Source of the DNA: Streptomyces roseolus | GTDB lineage: Bacteria > Actinomycetota > Actinomycetes > Streptomycetales > Streptomycetaceae | Reading direction: 5' to 3' | NCBI RefSeq assembly: GCF_014649855.1 | Contig: NZ_BMTV01000006.1 | Coordinates: 142,624 to 206,623, forward strand | DNA: 64,000 nt | Shown: piece after piece, positions 18,848-27,372 of the stretch | Layout of the letters: every line of letters starts with the position of its first letter | How positions within the stretch are numbered: position 1 is the stretch's first letter | Notes under the pieces: model-generated | Told to the model about the DNA's origin: nothing | The model's database searches: none | What the model saw: the letters and a program-made list of their open reading frames with translations, nothing else | Position numbers and translations under genes: made by a program

Positions 18848-19396
18848 TCAGAAGGCCAGCGGCGCGATGCGGTGCAGCACCTCGGCCTCGTGGCCGGGGG
18901 CGGGGAACGCGGCGGACGGGAAGAGCACCGTCCGGCTCACCCGGGCCCCGTGGCGCCGGGCGTAGGCGCCGAAGAGGCGCTCCGAGGCCTCGTTGTCCGG
19001 GGTGATGGTCGTCTCGACGGCGTCGAGCGGCTGCGTGCCGGCGACCCGCTCCGAGAGGTGGTCGAGGAGCGCCCCGGCGATCCCGAGGCCCCGGTACGCG
19101 GCGTCGACGGCGATCTGCCAGACCAGCAGCGTCCCCGGCGCGTCCGGCCGGAGGTAACCGGTCACGAAGCCGACCGGGCGGCCGTCCTCGGCACGGGCGA
19201 CGGCGGACGTGTCGGCGAAGTCGCGGCACCACAGGAGGTAGCTGTACGAGGAGTTGACGTCCAGCGTCCCGGACTCCCGCGCGAGCCGCCAGAGTTGGGC
19301 GCCGTCGCCGACCCGTGGTCGTCCGACGGTCCACCTCGGGGCGGGGGCCGGCGCCGCGCCCCGGACGTGTTCCGGTGCTGTGTGAGCTGTGGTCAT
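18848..19396 (-). CDS. ectA: L-2,4-diaminobutyric acid acetyltransferase
   Basis: A 182-residue GNAT enzyme acetylating the gamma-amino group of diaminobutyrate. The family block LDVNSSYSYLLWCRDFADTS is at ~44-63, and the acetyl-CoA loop AYRGLGIAGALL follows. The ~20-residue Ala/Pro-rich N-terminal extension is ordinary. First gene of the ectABCD-ehuBCDA series. No Shine-Dalgarno precedes ATG 19396; TAACTT lies ~8 nt upstream, so a leaderless mRNA is possible. Confidence 0.94.
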   Translation of the reverse strand: MTTAHTAPEHVRGAAPAPAPRWTVGRPRVGDGAQLWRLARESGTLDVNSSYSYLLWCRDFADTSAVARAEDGRPVGFVTGYLRPDAPGTLLVWQIAVDAAYRGLGIAGALLDHLSERVAGTQPLDAVETTITPDNEASERLFGAYARRHGARVSRTVLFPSAAFPAPGHEAEVLHRIAPLAF

Positions 19397-19781
19397 GGGC
19401 GCCGAAGTTACCCAGCGCAGCCATGAACTTCCTCGCCCTGCGGGGTTACGGCGAGGGGGTGATCCATGGTATGGCGCGACGGCGAAGCGCCAGGGGCTGG
19501 ACGATCACCTGACGGATTCGAGGGTTCAAAAGTAAAAGAAAAGCGGGCAAATCTTCGCTTTATAACGACGATGTAACACCTTCGCGGGGTCTCGTACCGT
19601 CACCGGAGCGTTACCGCATTGTCTGGTGGCAGCCCGTTTGACGGCGCCGGATGCGGTTAGGGATTGCTCGTATGGGCCAGCGTTCACGGAGCGTCACCGC
19701 GACGGTGGTGCCACCCCGACGGCGGTCCGGACGGACCGCACCCGCAGGCGGAGCCGCCCGGGCCGGACTAGCGTGGACAGA
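19397..19781. promoter_or_regulatory. Divergent intergenic region upstream of ectA and the streptophobe gene
   Basis: No gene is apparent in this 385-bp stretch. It holds the likely promoter of the ect operon (leftward) and of the rightward gene. The part at about 19525-19580 is markedly A+T-rich for this DNA and contains AAAGCG and CGCTTT as an inverted repeat with a 10-nt spacer, followed by TATAAC. On the leftward strand TAACTT is close to the ectA start; on the rightward strand TAGCGT is a -10-like hexamer just before the GTG at 19782. Assignments are by eye. Confidence 0.45.
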
Positions 19782-21161
19782 GTGAGCAGTCGGCTCCCCT
19801 CCACCCCGCCCCCCGCCGCCGGCCGCGGGGGCGCCCCCGGCGGCGACGGCGCCCCCGCGGCGCTCCGCGTCGCCGCCCAGGCCCTCGCCGCCGTCGCCGC
19901 CGGCTACCTCGCCATGGGAGTCACCGCCGGCCTCGGCCTCTGGGCCGCCGGCGCGGCCGACCTCCCCGGCGGATTCACGGCCGTCCTGGCCGCCGTCGTG
20001 GTCATGGCCGCCGGAGGCCAGGTCGAGATCGCCGGCTCGGCCGGCTCCTTCGCCGGCACCCAGGGCGAACTCACCGCGATGCCCCTCACCGTCACCCTGG
20101 TCGGCGCGCTCGTCACCGGCGCGGTCTTCCTCCGCCCGCTCCGCCACCACGCCGTGGCCAGGGCCGGCGACCTCGCGGCCCGCGCCGCCGCCGTCACCGT
20201 CCTCTGGCTCGCCGTCCTGGCCGGACTCTCCGCCGCCGCCCGCCACGACTTCCCCCTGTCCCTCGACGTCGGCGACCCGCGGGAACCCCTCACCGACCTC
20301 TTCGGCGAACTCCTCGACGCGACCGATCCCACCGTCGGCTTCCGCACCCTCGTAGGCCCCACCCTCGGCTACGGGCTCCTGTGGATCCTCGGCGTCCTCC
20401 TGGTCGCCCTCCTCGTCTCCCGCCGGAGCCCCCTCCCCGCGCGCGTGCTCCGCCATCAGGAGGCCGTCAGGCCCGCCGCCTCGGCGATGCTCCTGCTGCT
20501 CCTCGCGTACGTGGCCGTCGGCCTCGTCATCGGCCTGGTCGTCGCCGCCACCAAGGGGCACGCGGCCGAGACCTTCGCCGTCCTCCTCCTCGGCCTGCCC
20601 AACGTCAGCTGGCTCGCCCTCGGCGTCGGCATCGGCGGCTCCTGGGAGGGCAGGGTCGACGGCCCCTTCGGCCTCCCCATGCCCCAGCTCCTCGACGCCG
20701 TCCTGCGCGGCGGCGACGGTCCCGACCTGTCCACGGTGGACCTCTCCTCGCTCGCCGCCCAGGACGGGCGCGCCTGGTGGCTGCTGCCCGTCGCCGCCGT
20801 CCTCGTCCTCGCCGCGGCCTTCGTCGCCGCCGTACGCTCCCCGGCCCGCTTCCGGCCCTGGCACCACGCCCTGCACCTCGGCGTCGCCTTCGCCCTGACC
20901 ATGCTCGCCGTCGCCCCCCTCACCCTCGTCGAGGCCCGGTTCGGCCTGTCCATCCTCGGCATCGGCGACCTGGCGGCCCTCGGCGGCGAGGTCGTGCTCC
21001 GCCCCGACGTCTGGCGGACGGTGGGCTTCGCCCTCCTGTGGGGCCTCGTCGCGGGCTTCCTGGCGGGCCTGCTCGCCACCCGGGTACGACACCGGGGACA
21101 GGTCCCGTCCGGCGCGACGGGGGAGCCGGGGGAGCAGAAGGCGGGACCGGGGAAGGGCTGA
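19782..21161 (+). CDS. Streptophobe-type polytopic membrane protein
   Basis: A 459-residue integral membrane protein with roughly ten hydrophobic helices, resembling the streptophobe family found in streptomycetes; no biochemical role is known to me. Helices are separated by short charged loops plus one longer loop (~155-190) containing DPREPLTDLFGELLDATDP. GTG at 19782 is picked because a TAGCGT -10-like element ends a few bases upstream, a leaderless arrangement; GTG at 19773 is an alternative. It converges on the kinase gene 55 nt away. Confidence 0.78.
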   Translation: MSSRLPSTPPPAAGRGGAPGGDGAPAALRVAAQALAAVAAGYLAMGVTAGLGLWAAGAADLPGGFTAVLAAVVVMAAGGQVEIAGSAGSFAGTQGELTAMPLTVTLVGALVTGAVFLRPLRHHAVARAGDLAARAAAVTVLWLAVLAGLSAAARHDFPLSLDVGDPREPLTDLFGELLDATDPTVGFRTLVGPTLGYGLLWILGVLLVALLVSRRSPLPARVLRHQEAVRPAASAMLLLLLAYVAVGLVIGLVVAATKGHAAETFAVLLLGLPNVSWLALGVGIGGSWEGRVDGPFGLPMPQLLDAVLRGGDGPDLSTVDLSSLAAQDGRAWWLLPVAAVLVLAAAFVAAVRSPARFRPWHHALHLGVAFALTMLAVAPLTLVEARFGLSILGIGDLAALGGEVVLRPDVWRTVGFALLWGLVAGFLAGLLATRVRHRGQVPSGATGEPGEQKAGPGKG

Positions 21162-21215
21162 ACGAGCCGAACGACGAGCCGAACGGGCCCGGTCGGCGTC
21201 AGGGACGTCACGGCC

Positions 21216-22229
21216 TCAGAGGCGCCGGAAGACCGGCCGTGCCCAGGCCGGAGGCTCCGGCGGGGGGCCGGGCGCCCGGGACGCGGCACCGTCCGGATCC
21301 TCGGCCCCGGCCCCCTGCCCCGTGCCGGGGAAACCGCCCGGCACGCGCGCGAGGGCGGTGCGCAACTCCGCGACGAACTCCAGGCACGTTCCGTACCGCT
21401 CCTCCGGCGTCTTCGCCAGCGCCCGCGCGAACACCGCGTCCGCCGCCTCCGGCAGCCCGGCCCGGTGCTCGGCCAGCGGCGGCGGAGGGTCGTACTGCTG
21501 GGCCCACAACACCGCCCAGTCGGTCTCCCGGCGGAACGGCGGCACCCCGGCGAGCGTCTCGTAGACCACGCAGGCCAGGCTGTACACGTCGCAGCGCCCG
21601 TCCACCGGCTTCCCGGAGATCTGCTCCGGCGCCACGTAGTCCAGCGTGCCGACGAACTCGCCGACCGTCGTGAACCCCGTCAGCGACAGCGACTTCTTCG
21701 TCAGACCGAAGTCGGTCAGATAGACGTGCTCGGGGTGGTCCCTGTCCGTTCCCTCCGCGACGAGGATGTTCCCCGGCTTCACGTCCCGGTGCACCAGGTC
21801 GTGCGCGTGCGCCGCGTCCAGCGCGGAGGCGACCTGGGCGGCGATCCGGCTCGCCGTCACGGGCGGCAGCGGCCCCTCCCGGGCCAGCAGCGCCACCAGG
21901 TCCTGGCCCGCCACGTACCGCATCGCGATGTAGAGGACGCCCTCCGTCTCGCCCGCCTCGAAGATCGGCACGATGTGCGGGTGGTCGATCGACGCCGCCA
22001 CCCGCGACTCGTGCGCGAACCGCTTCCGGAAGGTGTCGTTGCGGGCCAGCTCCGGCGCCAGCAGCTTCAGCGCCACCGTCCGGTCCAGCCGCAGGTCCCG
22101 CGCCCGGTACACGACGGCCATCCCGCCGCGACCGATCTCCGCCTCCACCCGGTACCCCGCGATCTCCTGGCCGACCAGCCCCGAAGGCCGCCCCGCCGGG
22201 AGCCCGGAGTCCCTGGCCCCGCCCGCCAT
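21216..22229 (-). CDS. Soluble Ser/Thr protein kinase (PknF-like context)
   Basis: A 337-residue eukaryotic-type kinase. The glycine loop is IGRGGMAVVY (~33), the VAIK-type Lys in TVALKLL, the catalytic loop HRDVKPGNIL (~147), the magnesium loop TDFGLTK and the APE-type VAPEQI. The domain ends near residue 275 and a Pro/Gly-rich tail follows, with no membrane helix or PASTA domain. Its ATG overlaps the stop of the SH3-like gene by one base (TGATG), so it is coupled to it and, through it, to the FHA transporter. The likely substrates are these operon partners. Confidence 0.9.
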   Translation of the reverse strand: MAGGARDSGLPAGRPSGLVGQEIAGYRVEAEIGRGGMAVVYRARDLRLDRTVALKLLAPELARNDTFRKRFAHESRVAASIDHPHIVPIFEAGETEGVLYIAMRYVAGQDLVALLAREGPLPPVTASRIAAQVASALDAAHAHDLVHRDVKPGNILVAEGTDRDHPEHVYLTDFGLTKKSLSLTGFTTVGEFVGTLDYVAPEQISGKPVDGRCDVYSLACVVYETLAGVPPFRRETDWAVLWAQQYDPPPPLAEHRAGLPEAADAVFARALAKTPEERYGTCLEFVAELRTALARVPGGFPGTGQGAGAEDPDGAASRAPGPPPEPPAWARPVFRRL

Positions 22230-23158
22230 CAGCCCTCACCGTCCGCGTCGGGCGGTCGGCTCACGACCTGCGTGGGCGGCGGCGCGGCGACCTTCGCCGG
22301 ATCCACCTGCGGCACCACCTGCGTCGGCTCGTACGCGACGGGCGCCCTCACCGGCCGCGCCTCGGGCACGGGCTCGGTGGGCGTCGGCTCGGGCACCGGG
22401 TCGGGCTCGGGTCCCGGGCCGGGTTCGGAGGCGGGTGAGGCCGTGGTGGGTGCGGGTGCGGGTGCGGGCGAGGGCTCGGCTGCGGGCTCCGGGGCCGGGT
22501 GGGCCGACTGGGGCGGCTGGGGCGGCTGGGGCGGCCGGGCGGTGCGGGAGGGGCCGGAGGAGGCCGCGTACGTCGTCAGTCCCACCCCGTCGCAGTAGAC
22601 CCAGCGCTCGTGCTCCGCGTCGTACAGCCAGACGGACTCGCCGTCGACGACCATCCCGACCCGCAGCCCCCGCGTGCGCCGCCGGAACGTCTCTCCGTCG
22701 GCCCGTCCCGCCGTCAGCTCCTCCACCGCCCGCCGGTAGCGCCCCAGGGCGTCCTCGGCGCGTGCGATGAGCGGGCGGGGGTCGGCCGTGCGCGAGAGCG
22801 CCGAGCCGGCGGCCGGAGGGTCGTCGGGGACCGCCACCAGGAGGCGCGCGTCCACCCACGCCGACCAGCCGTTGGAGCAGAGCACCCGCCCCCAGTCGCC
22901 GGTCCGCTCCATCAGCCGCACCGGCAGGAAGGCGTCCAGCGGCACCGTCGGATACGCCGGGTCGGGCGCCTGCCAGGTGGAGAGGCCGCCGCGGGGGACG
23001 ACGTGGGTGGGGCGGAAGTCGGCCGCGTACAGACTGTCGGATCCAATATCCGGCATGCTGGATCCAATATCCGACATGTTGGATCCAGGATGCGGCACAC
23101 GAAATCCCGGATTCTGAATATTGGATCCAAGCTCCGATCCGGGGTCGGGCACGCTCAC
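22229..23158 (-). CDS. SH3-like, proline-rich protein with repeat-encoded N-terminus
   Basis: A 309-residue protein. Translation should start at GTG 23158, which has GGAGGTGAGG a few bases upstream. Residues ~8-43 are encoded by the heptamer repeat and read as seven-residue units (GSNMSDI, GSSMPDI). The conserved part begins at YAADFRPTHVVPRGG (~44): a beta-rich SH3-like segment through ~110 (DWGRVLCSNGWSAWVDARLL), a region with VWLYDAEHERWVYCDG, then a long Pro/Ala/Glu tail. No enzymatic motif. It links the FHA transporter to the kinase, suggesting an adaptor role (inference). Confidence 0.75.
   Translation of the reverse strand: MSVPDPGSELGSNIQNPGFRVPHPGSNMSDIGSSMPDIGSDSLYAADFRPTHVVPRGGLSTWQAPDPAYPTVPLDAFLPVRLMERTGDWGRVLCSNGWSAWVDARLLVAVPDDPPAAGSALSRTADPRPLIARAEDALGRYRRAVEELTAGRADGETFRRRTRGLRVGMVVDGESVWLYDAEHERWVYCDGVGLTTYAASSGPSRTARPPQPPQPPQSAHPAPEPAAEPSPAPAPAPTTASPASEPGPGPEPDPVPEPTPTEPVPEARPVRAPVAYEPTQVVPQVDPAKVAAPPPTQVVSRPPDADGEG
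23039..23143. repeat. GGATCCN heptamer array, locus 3 (inside a coding sequence)
   Basis: Fifteen heptamers in unbroken phase. GGATCCA occurs at 23039, 23060, 23081 and 23123, and a variant AAATCCC at 23102, so the 21-bp register is complete. Intervening units are ATATCCG, GCATGCT, ACATGTT, GGATGCG and similar. It is the only array flanked on both sides by one gene's sequence: ribosome-binding site and GTG on one side, the conserved protein core on the other. The array is 105 bp, a multiple of three. Confidence 0.93.
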
Positions 23159-23223
23159 AGCCTCACCTCCTGATCACACCGCACCGCCGTCGCGCACGCG
23201 CACGCACCGCACGCGCCCCGCGC

Positions 23224-25725
23224 TCAGCGACGCATGACGACGGGTTCGTGCCGCCGCAGCAGCCGGGACACGGCGAAGCCGAGCACCACGCAGAGCACGA
23301 CCAGCATGCCCATGTCGAAGAGCCAGGCCGCCGCCGTGTGGTCCATCAGCGGATCCGTCGTCTTCTCGCTCGGCGCCACCGCCCCGATGTCGATGGTCGC
23401 GCCCATCGCGGCGAACGCCCACCGCGAGGGCACCAGCCACGCCAGCTGTTCGAGGACCGGAGTGCCGCGGACGTTCAGGAGCGCTCCGCAGAACACCACC
23501 TGGACGATCGCGAGGAGGACGAGCAGCGGCATCGTCACCTCCTCCTTGCGCACCAGCGCCGACACCAGCAGGCCGAGCATCATCGCGGTGAAGGCGAGGA
23601 GGGCCACGGCGAGCGTGATCTCGACGAGCGCGGGCATCAGCACGCCCTTGCCGTCGGGCACGTTGAGCGGCACGCCGATCAGGGCGACCAGGGTCAGCAC
23701 CACCGCCTGCACGACGGTCACGGTGCCGAGGACGACGACCTTGGAGGCGAGATAGGCGGAACGGGACAGGCCGACGGCTCTCTCCCGGCGGTAGATCGAC
23801 CGCTCCTTCACCAGTTCGCGGACGGCGTTGGCCGCACCGGTGAGGACGCCGCCGACGCACAGGATCAGCAGCACGTTCAGGGTGGACTCGGGATTCAGGC
23901 TCCCTTCGGAGAGGGCACGGGCCATGGCCCCCATCACGAACGGCAGCACGATCATGATGGCGAGGAAGGTCCGGTCGGCGGCGAGCGCGGCGGCGTAGCG
24001 CCGCACCAGCGTCCGCAACTGCCCGCCCCAGCTCTGCGCCTTGGGCGGCGGCGCGGGCGCCGGAACCTCCCGGGAATCGCCGTCGGCCGCGCCGGCCCCG
24101 CCCGCCACCGGAGCGTACGGCCGGACGGTGGCGTCCTCGGTGTACCGCCGGTGGAAGCGCGACCCCCGGTACTGACCGGCCCAGTCGCGGTCCCGGTCGG
24201 TCTCGAACGCCTCGAAGGCCTCCGGCCACTGCTCGAAGCCGAAGAACGACAGGGCGTCGCCGGGCGGCCCGTAGTAGGCGACCCGGCCGCCGGGGGCGAG
24301 GACCAGGAGCCGGTCGCAGACGTCCAGGCTGAGCACGCTGTGGGTGACGACGACCACGGTGCGGCCGTCGTCCGCGAGTCCGCGCAGCATGTGCATCACG
24401 GAGCGGTCCATGCCGGGGTCGAGCCCGGAGGTCGGCTCGTCGAGGAAGAGCAGCGAGGGTTTGGTCAGGAGTTCCAGGGCGACGCTGACGCGTTTGCGCT
24501 GGCCGCCGGAGAGGCTGTGGACGGGCTGGTCGGCGCGTTCCGCGAGCCCCAGTTCGCCGATGACCTCCTCCACGCGCGCGCGGCGCTCGGCGGCCGCGGT
24601 GTCCCCGGGGAAGCGCAGCTCGGCGGCGTACGAGAGGGCGCGCCGGACGGTCAGCTGGAGGTGCAGGATGTCGTCCTGCGGGACGAGCCCGATGCGCTGG
24701 CGCAGCTCCGCGTAGTCGCGGTACAGGTCGCGGCCGTCGTAGAGGACGGTGCCGCGGTCGGCGGGCCGCTGCCCGGTGAGCGCTCCGAGGAGCGTCGACT
24801 TCCCGGCCCCGGAGGGACCGACCACCGCGAGCAGCGTCTTCTCGCCGACGGGGAAGGAGACCTCGTCGAGCAGCGTCTTCCGCCCGTGGTCGACGGTGAC
24901 GGCCAGTCGCTGCACGTCGAGCGAGATCTCGCCGGTGTCCGTGAACTCGACCAGCTGCCCGCCGGCCAGGCAGAACGCGCTGCGCCCGATGCCGACGATG
25001 TCGTCCGCCGTGACCCGCACGGGCTCGACGACGGGCCGCCCGTTGAGGAAGGTGCCGTTGTGGCTGCCGAGGTCGTGGATCCAGTAGGTGCCGTCCGGGC
25101 GGGCGAGGAGCTCCGCGTGGTGCCGGGACACCACGAGATCCGCCACGACGACGTCGTTGTCCGGCGCCCGCCCGATCCGTACCCGGTGCTCGGGCAGCGG
25201 CCGCACCGCCGTGGGCCGCCGGAAGGTCCCGGTGGCCCCGGGCCTCGACACCCCCGCGGGCCGCGCCAGGTCTTCTCGTACGAGCTCCGCGTCGGAGGCG
25301 ATCGCGGACGAGCCGGGCGGGGCGTCCCGGTCCCCGTCGGCCGCGGGCCGCCGCTCCGGGGGCGGAGCGGGCGCGGGCGGCGGTGGGGGGACGGGTTCGC
25401 CGGAGGGCGCGGTGAGGACCGCGCGGGGGCCTTCCCGCGGGTGGCCGAAGCGGAGGACGGTGCCCGGGCCGACGACCCGGGGGATCCGTACCCGCACGCC
25501 GTCCGCGTACGTGCCGTTGGTGCTGTCGTCGTCGGCGAGCGTCCACTGGCCGTCGGCGGCGCGGAGCACCGCGTGGTGCCAGGACGTCCGGGCGTCCGTC
25601 AGCACGATGTCGCTGGTGGGGTCACGCCCGACGCGGTAGACGCGGCCCGGATCCATCCGCGTCATGACGCCGTCGACGAGGAGGACCAGGCCGGGCGCGG
25701 CGGGCGTGACCGGCCGCTCTCCCAT
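23224..25725 (-). CDS. FHA-FHA-ABC transporter of the Rv1747 type
   Basis: An 833-residue half-transporter. FHA domain 1 spans ~20-90 (RVGRDPTSDIVL, DDSTNGTYADG) and FHA domain 2 ~180-250 (RIGRAPDNDVVV, SRHHAELL, GSHNGTFLNG). An ABCG-type ATPase follows (~270-490) with Walker A GPSGAGKST, signature LSGGQRKRVSVAL and Walker B LLFLDEPTSGLDP; then an ABC2-type membrane domain (~590-830, six helices). FHA domains bind phosphothreonine, so the nearby kinase may control it, as PknF does with Rv1747 in Mycobacterium tuberculosis. The exported substrate is unknown. ATG at 25725; 65 nt lie between its stop and the SH3-like gene. Confidence 0.92.
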   Translation of the reverse strand: MGERPVTPAAPGLVLLVDGVMTRMDPGRVYRVGRDPTSDIVLTDARTSWHHAVLRAADGQWTLADDDSTNGTYADGVRVRIPRVVGPGTVLRFGHPREGPRAVLTAPSGEPVPPPPPAPAPPPERRPAADGDRDAPPGSSAIASDAELVREDLARPAGVSRPGATGTFRRPTAVRPLPEHRVRIGRAPDNDVVVADLVVSRHHAELLARPDGTYWIHDLGSHNGTFLNGRPVVEPVRVTADDIVGIGRSAFCLAGGQLVEFTDTGEISLDVQRLAVTVDHGRKTLLDEVSFPVGEKTLLAVVGPSGAGKSTLLGALTGQRPADRGTVLYDGRDLYRDYAELRQRIGLVPQDDILHLQLTVRRALSYAAELRFPGDTAAAERRARVEEVIGELGLAERADQPVHSLSGGQRKRVSVALELLTKPSLLFLDEPTSGLDPGMDRSVMHMLRGLADDGRTVVVVTHSVLSLDVCDRLLVLAPGGRVAYYGPPGDALSFFGFEQWPEAFEAFETDRDRDWAGQYRGSRFHRRYTEDATVRPYAPVAGGAGAADGDSREVPAPAPPPKAQSWGGQLRTLVRRYAAALAADRTFLAIMIVLPFVMGAMARALSEGSLNPESTLNVLLILCVGGVLTGAANAVRELVKERSIYRRERAVGLSRSAYLASKVVVLGTVTVVQAVVLTLVALIGVPLNVPDGKGVLMPALVEITLAVALLAFTAMMLGLLVSALVRKEEVTMPLLVLLAIVQVVFCGALLNVRGTPVLEQLAWLVPSRWAFAAMGATIDIGAVAPSEKTTDPLMDHTAAAWLFDMGMLVVLCVVLGFAVSRLLRRHEPVVMRR

Positions 25726-25854
25726 GCGTGAATCCTATCCGCCGGGGCCCCGGACCGCCCGGCGCCGGAGCCTGGGGCGGGGGTGCCGGGCGCGAGTAGG
25801 CTGGGCCCGGGGCACCGCGGGGAGCGGCGCCGGACGGACGACGGGGAGGCGGAC

Positions 25855-26505
25855 GTGCCGAAGGGCGTCACGAGGCGGCGGCCGCGCACCCGCGCGGCGC
25901 TCCTGAAGGCCGCACTGGAGGCCTTCGCGGAGCACGGTTTCCACGCCACCACCATCGAGCAGATCTGCGAGCGCGCCGGGTACACGCGGGGGGCGTACTA
26001 CTCGAACTTCGCCGGCAAGGAAGAGCTCTTCCTCGCGCTCTTCGACGAGCACAGCGAGCGCACGGTGAGCCGGCTCGCGGCGTCGATCGACGCGCTCGCG
26101 GCGGAGGAGTACACGCTCCCGAGGCTCGCGGAGCTGGCCGCCACGATCGAGCCGGACGAACGCGACTGGTACCTGGTGACGACCGAGTTCACGCTGCACG
26201 CGATCCGCGACCCGCAGGCGGCCTGGGTGCTGGCGCGCCACGACGAGCGGCTGCGGGCCGAGATCGCGCGCGGGCTGACCCTCGTGCTGCGCCGGGCGGG
26301 CCGCGAACTGACCGTGGACGCCGACCGGTTCGCGCGGCTGCTGATCGCCCTGCGCGAGGGCGGTCTGGCGCAGAGCTACGTGGAGCCGGCGGCGCTGCCG
26401 CCGGGCGACCTGGAACGGGAGTTCCTGCCGGCGCTCCTGGAGGCCTCGACCCGCCCCGCGCGCCCGTCTCAGTCGAACAGGTCCGGATCCGACGCCTCGA
26501 TCTGA
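25855..26505 (+). CDS. TetR-family transcriptional regulator
   Basis: A 216-residue TetR-type regulator. The helix-turn-helix occupies ~10-55 (FHATTIEQICERAGYTRGAYY, shown by TIEQICERAGYTRGAYY), and the rest is a helical ligand domain. GTG at 25855 has GGGGAGG about 5 nt upstream. Its 3' end overlaps the convergent aldolase gene by 37 nt. It is divergent from the FHA transporter gene; -10-like TAGGCT is at about 25797. Either neighbour could be a target. Confidence 0.88.
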   Translation: MPKGVTRRRPRTRAALLKAALEAFAEHGFHATTIEQICERAGYTRGAYYSNFAGKEELFLALFDEHSERTVSRLAASIDALAAEEYTLPRLAELAATIEPDERDWYLVTTEFTLHAIRDPQAAWVLARHDERLRAEIARGLTLVLRRAGRELTVDADRFARLLIALREGGLAQSYVEPAALPPGDLEREFLPALLEASTRPARPSQSNRSGSDASI

Positions 26506-27275
26506 TCCCACAGCGGCCGGGCCTGGAACCAGCCGGCCAGGTGGCCGCCGATCTGGCCCCGGGTGAGCAGCGCGGTCTCCCGGTCGATGAGCTGCGGGGT
26601 GCCGGCGGCCATCGCGAGAAGCTGTGCCTGGCAGGAGCGCTCCATGGTGACGAACCACCAGACGGCCTCGGCGACGGAGTGGCCCACGGTCAGAAGCCCG
26701 TGGTTCTTCAGGATGACCGCCTTGTGCCCGCCGAGCGCCTTGGCGACCCGCTCGCCCTCCTCGGCCTCGTTCACGACGCCCCGGTAGTCGTCGTGGACGC
26801 CGTGGTCCTCGAAGAACGCGCAGGCGTCCTGGGTGATCGGGTCGAGCGGGATCCCGAGGCTGGAGAACGCCTTGCCGTGCAGGGAGTGCGCGTGGGCGGC
26901 GGCGATCGCGTCGGGGCGGGCCGCGTGCACGCGCGAGTGGATGACGAACGCGGCACGGTTCACCGGCCGGCGCCCCTCCAGGACCCTCCCCTCGTGATCG
27001 ACGAGGATCAGGTCGGAGGCCTTGATCCGACCGAAGCCCATGCCGAAGGGGTTGACCCAGAAGGCGTCCGGGTCACCCGGATCCCGCACGGTGATGTGCC
27101 CGGCGACCCCCTCCGAGAACCCGAACCGCCCGAAGATCCTGAACCCGGCGGCCAGTTGCTCCTTCCGGTACCGCCGCTCCTCCTCGACGCTCCCGAACGT
27201 CGGCGGCAGCGGCAGCTCCACCCCGTCGGGCAGCGGCCCGACGGCGGCGGCGAGGGCGGGCGGCACGGCGCTCAT
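26469..27275 (-). CDS. Class II aldolase/adducin family protein
   Basis: A 268-residue zinc-dependent class II aldolase-fold protein. The metal site is visible as HAHSLHGK (two His, ~135) and KNHGLLTVG (third His, ~190). A Glu/Asp in the EDHG region may act as general base. The group includes fuculose-1-phosphate aldolases and decarboxylases; the substrate here cannot be told. ATG at 27275 is preceded by GGAG. Tail-to-tail overlap with the tetR gene. Confidence 0.88.
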   Translation of the reverse strand: MSAVPPALAAAVGPLPDGVELPLPPTFGSVEEERRYRKEQLAAGFRIFGRFGFSEGVAGHITVRDPGDPDAFWVNPFGMGFGRIKASDLILVDHEGRVLEGRRPVNRAAFVIHSRVHAARPDAIAAAHAHSLHGKAFSSLGIPLDPITQDACAFFEDHGVHDDYRGVVNEAEEGERVAKALGGHKAVILKNHGLLTVGHSVAEAVWWFVTMERSCQAQLLAMAAGTPQLIDRETALLTRGQIGGHLAGWFQARPLWDQIEASDPDLFD

Positions 27276-27372
27276 GGCGACTCCAGGGGGATGCGGCGGA
27301 GACTGCGCGACGCCCCGAGAAGATACCGGCGAGTATCCGATGCATCAACGCATCGGACGGCCGTCTGCCGGG

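Noticed and set aside
19437..19512. Short rightward ORF in the ectA upstream region
   Set aside because: No ribosome-binding site and no recognisable protein; treated as promoter region.
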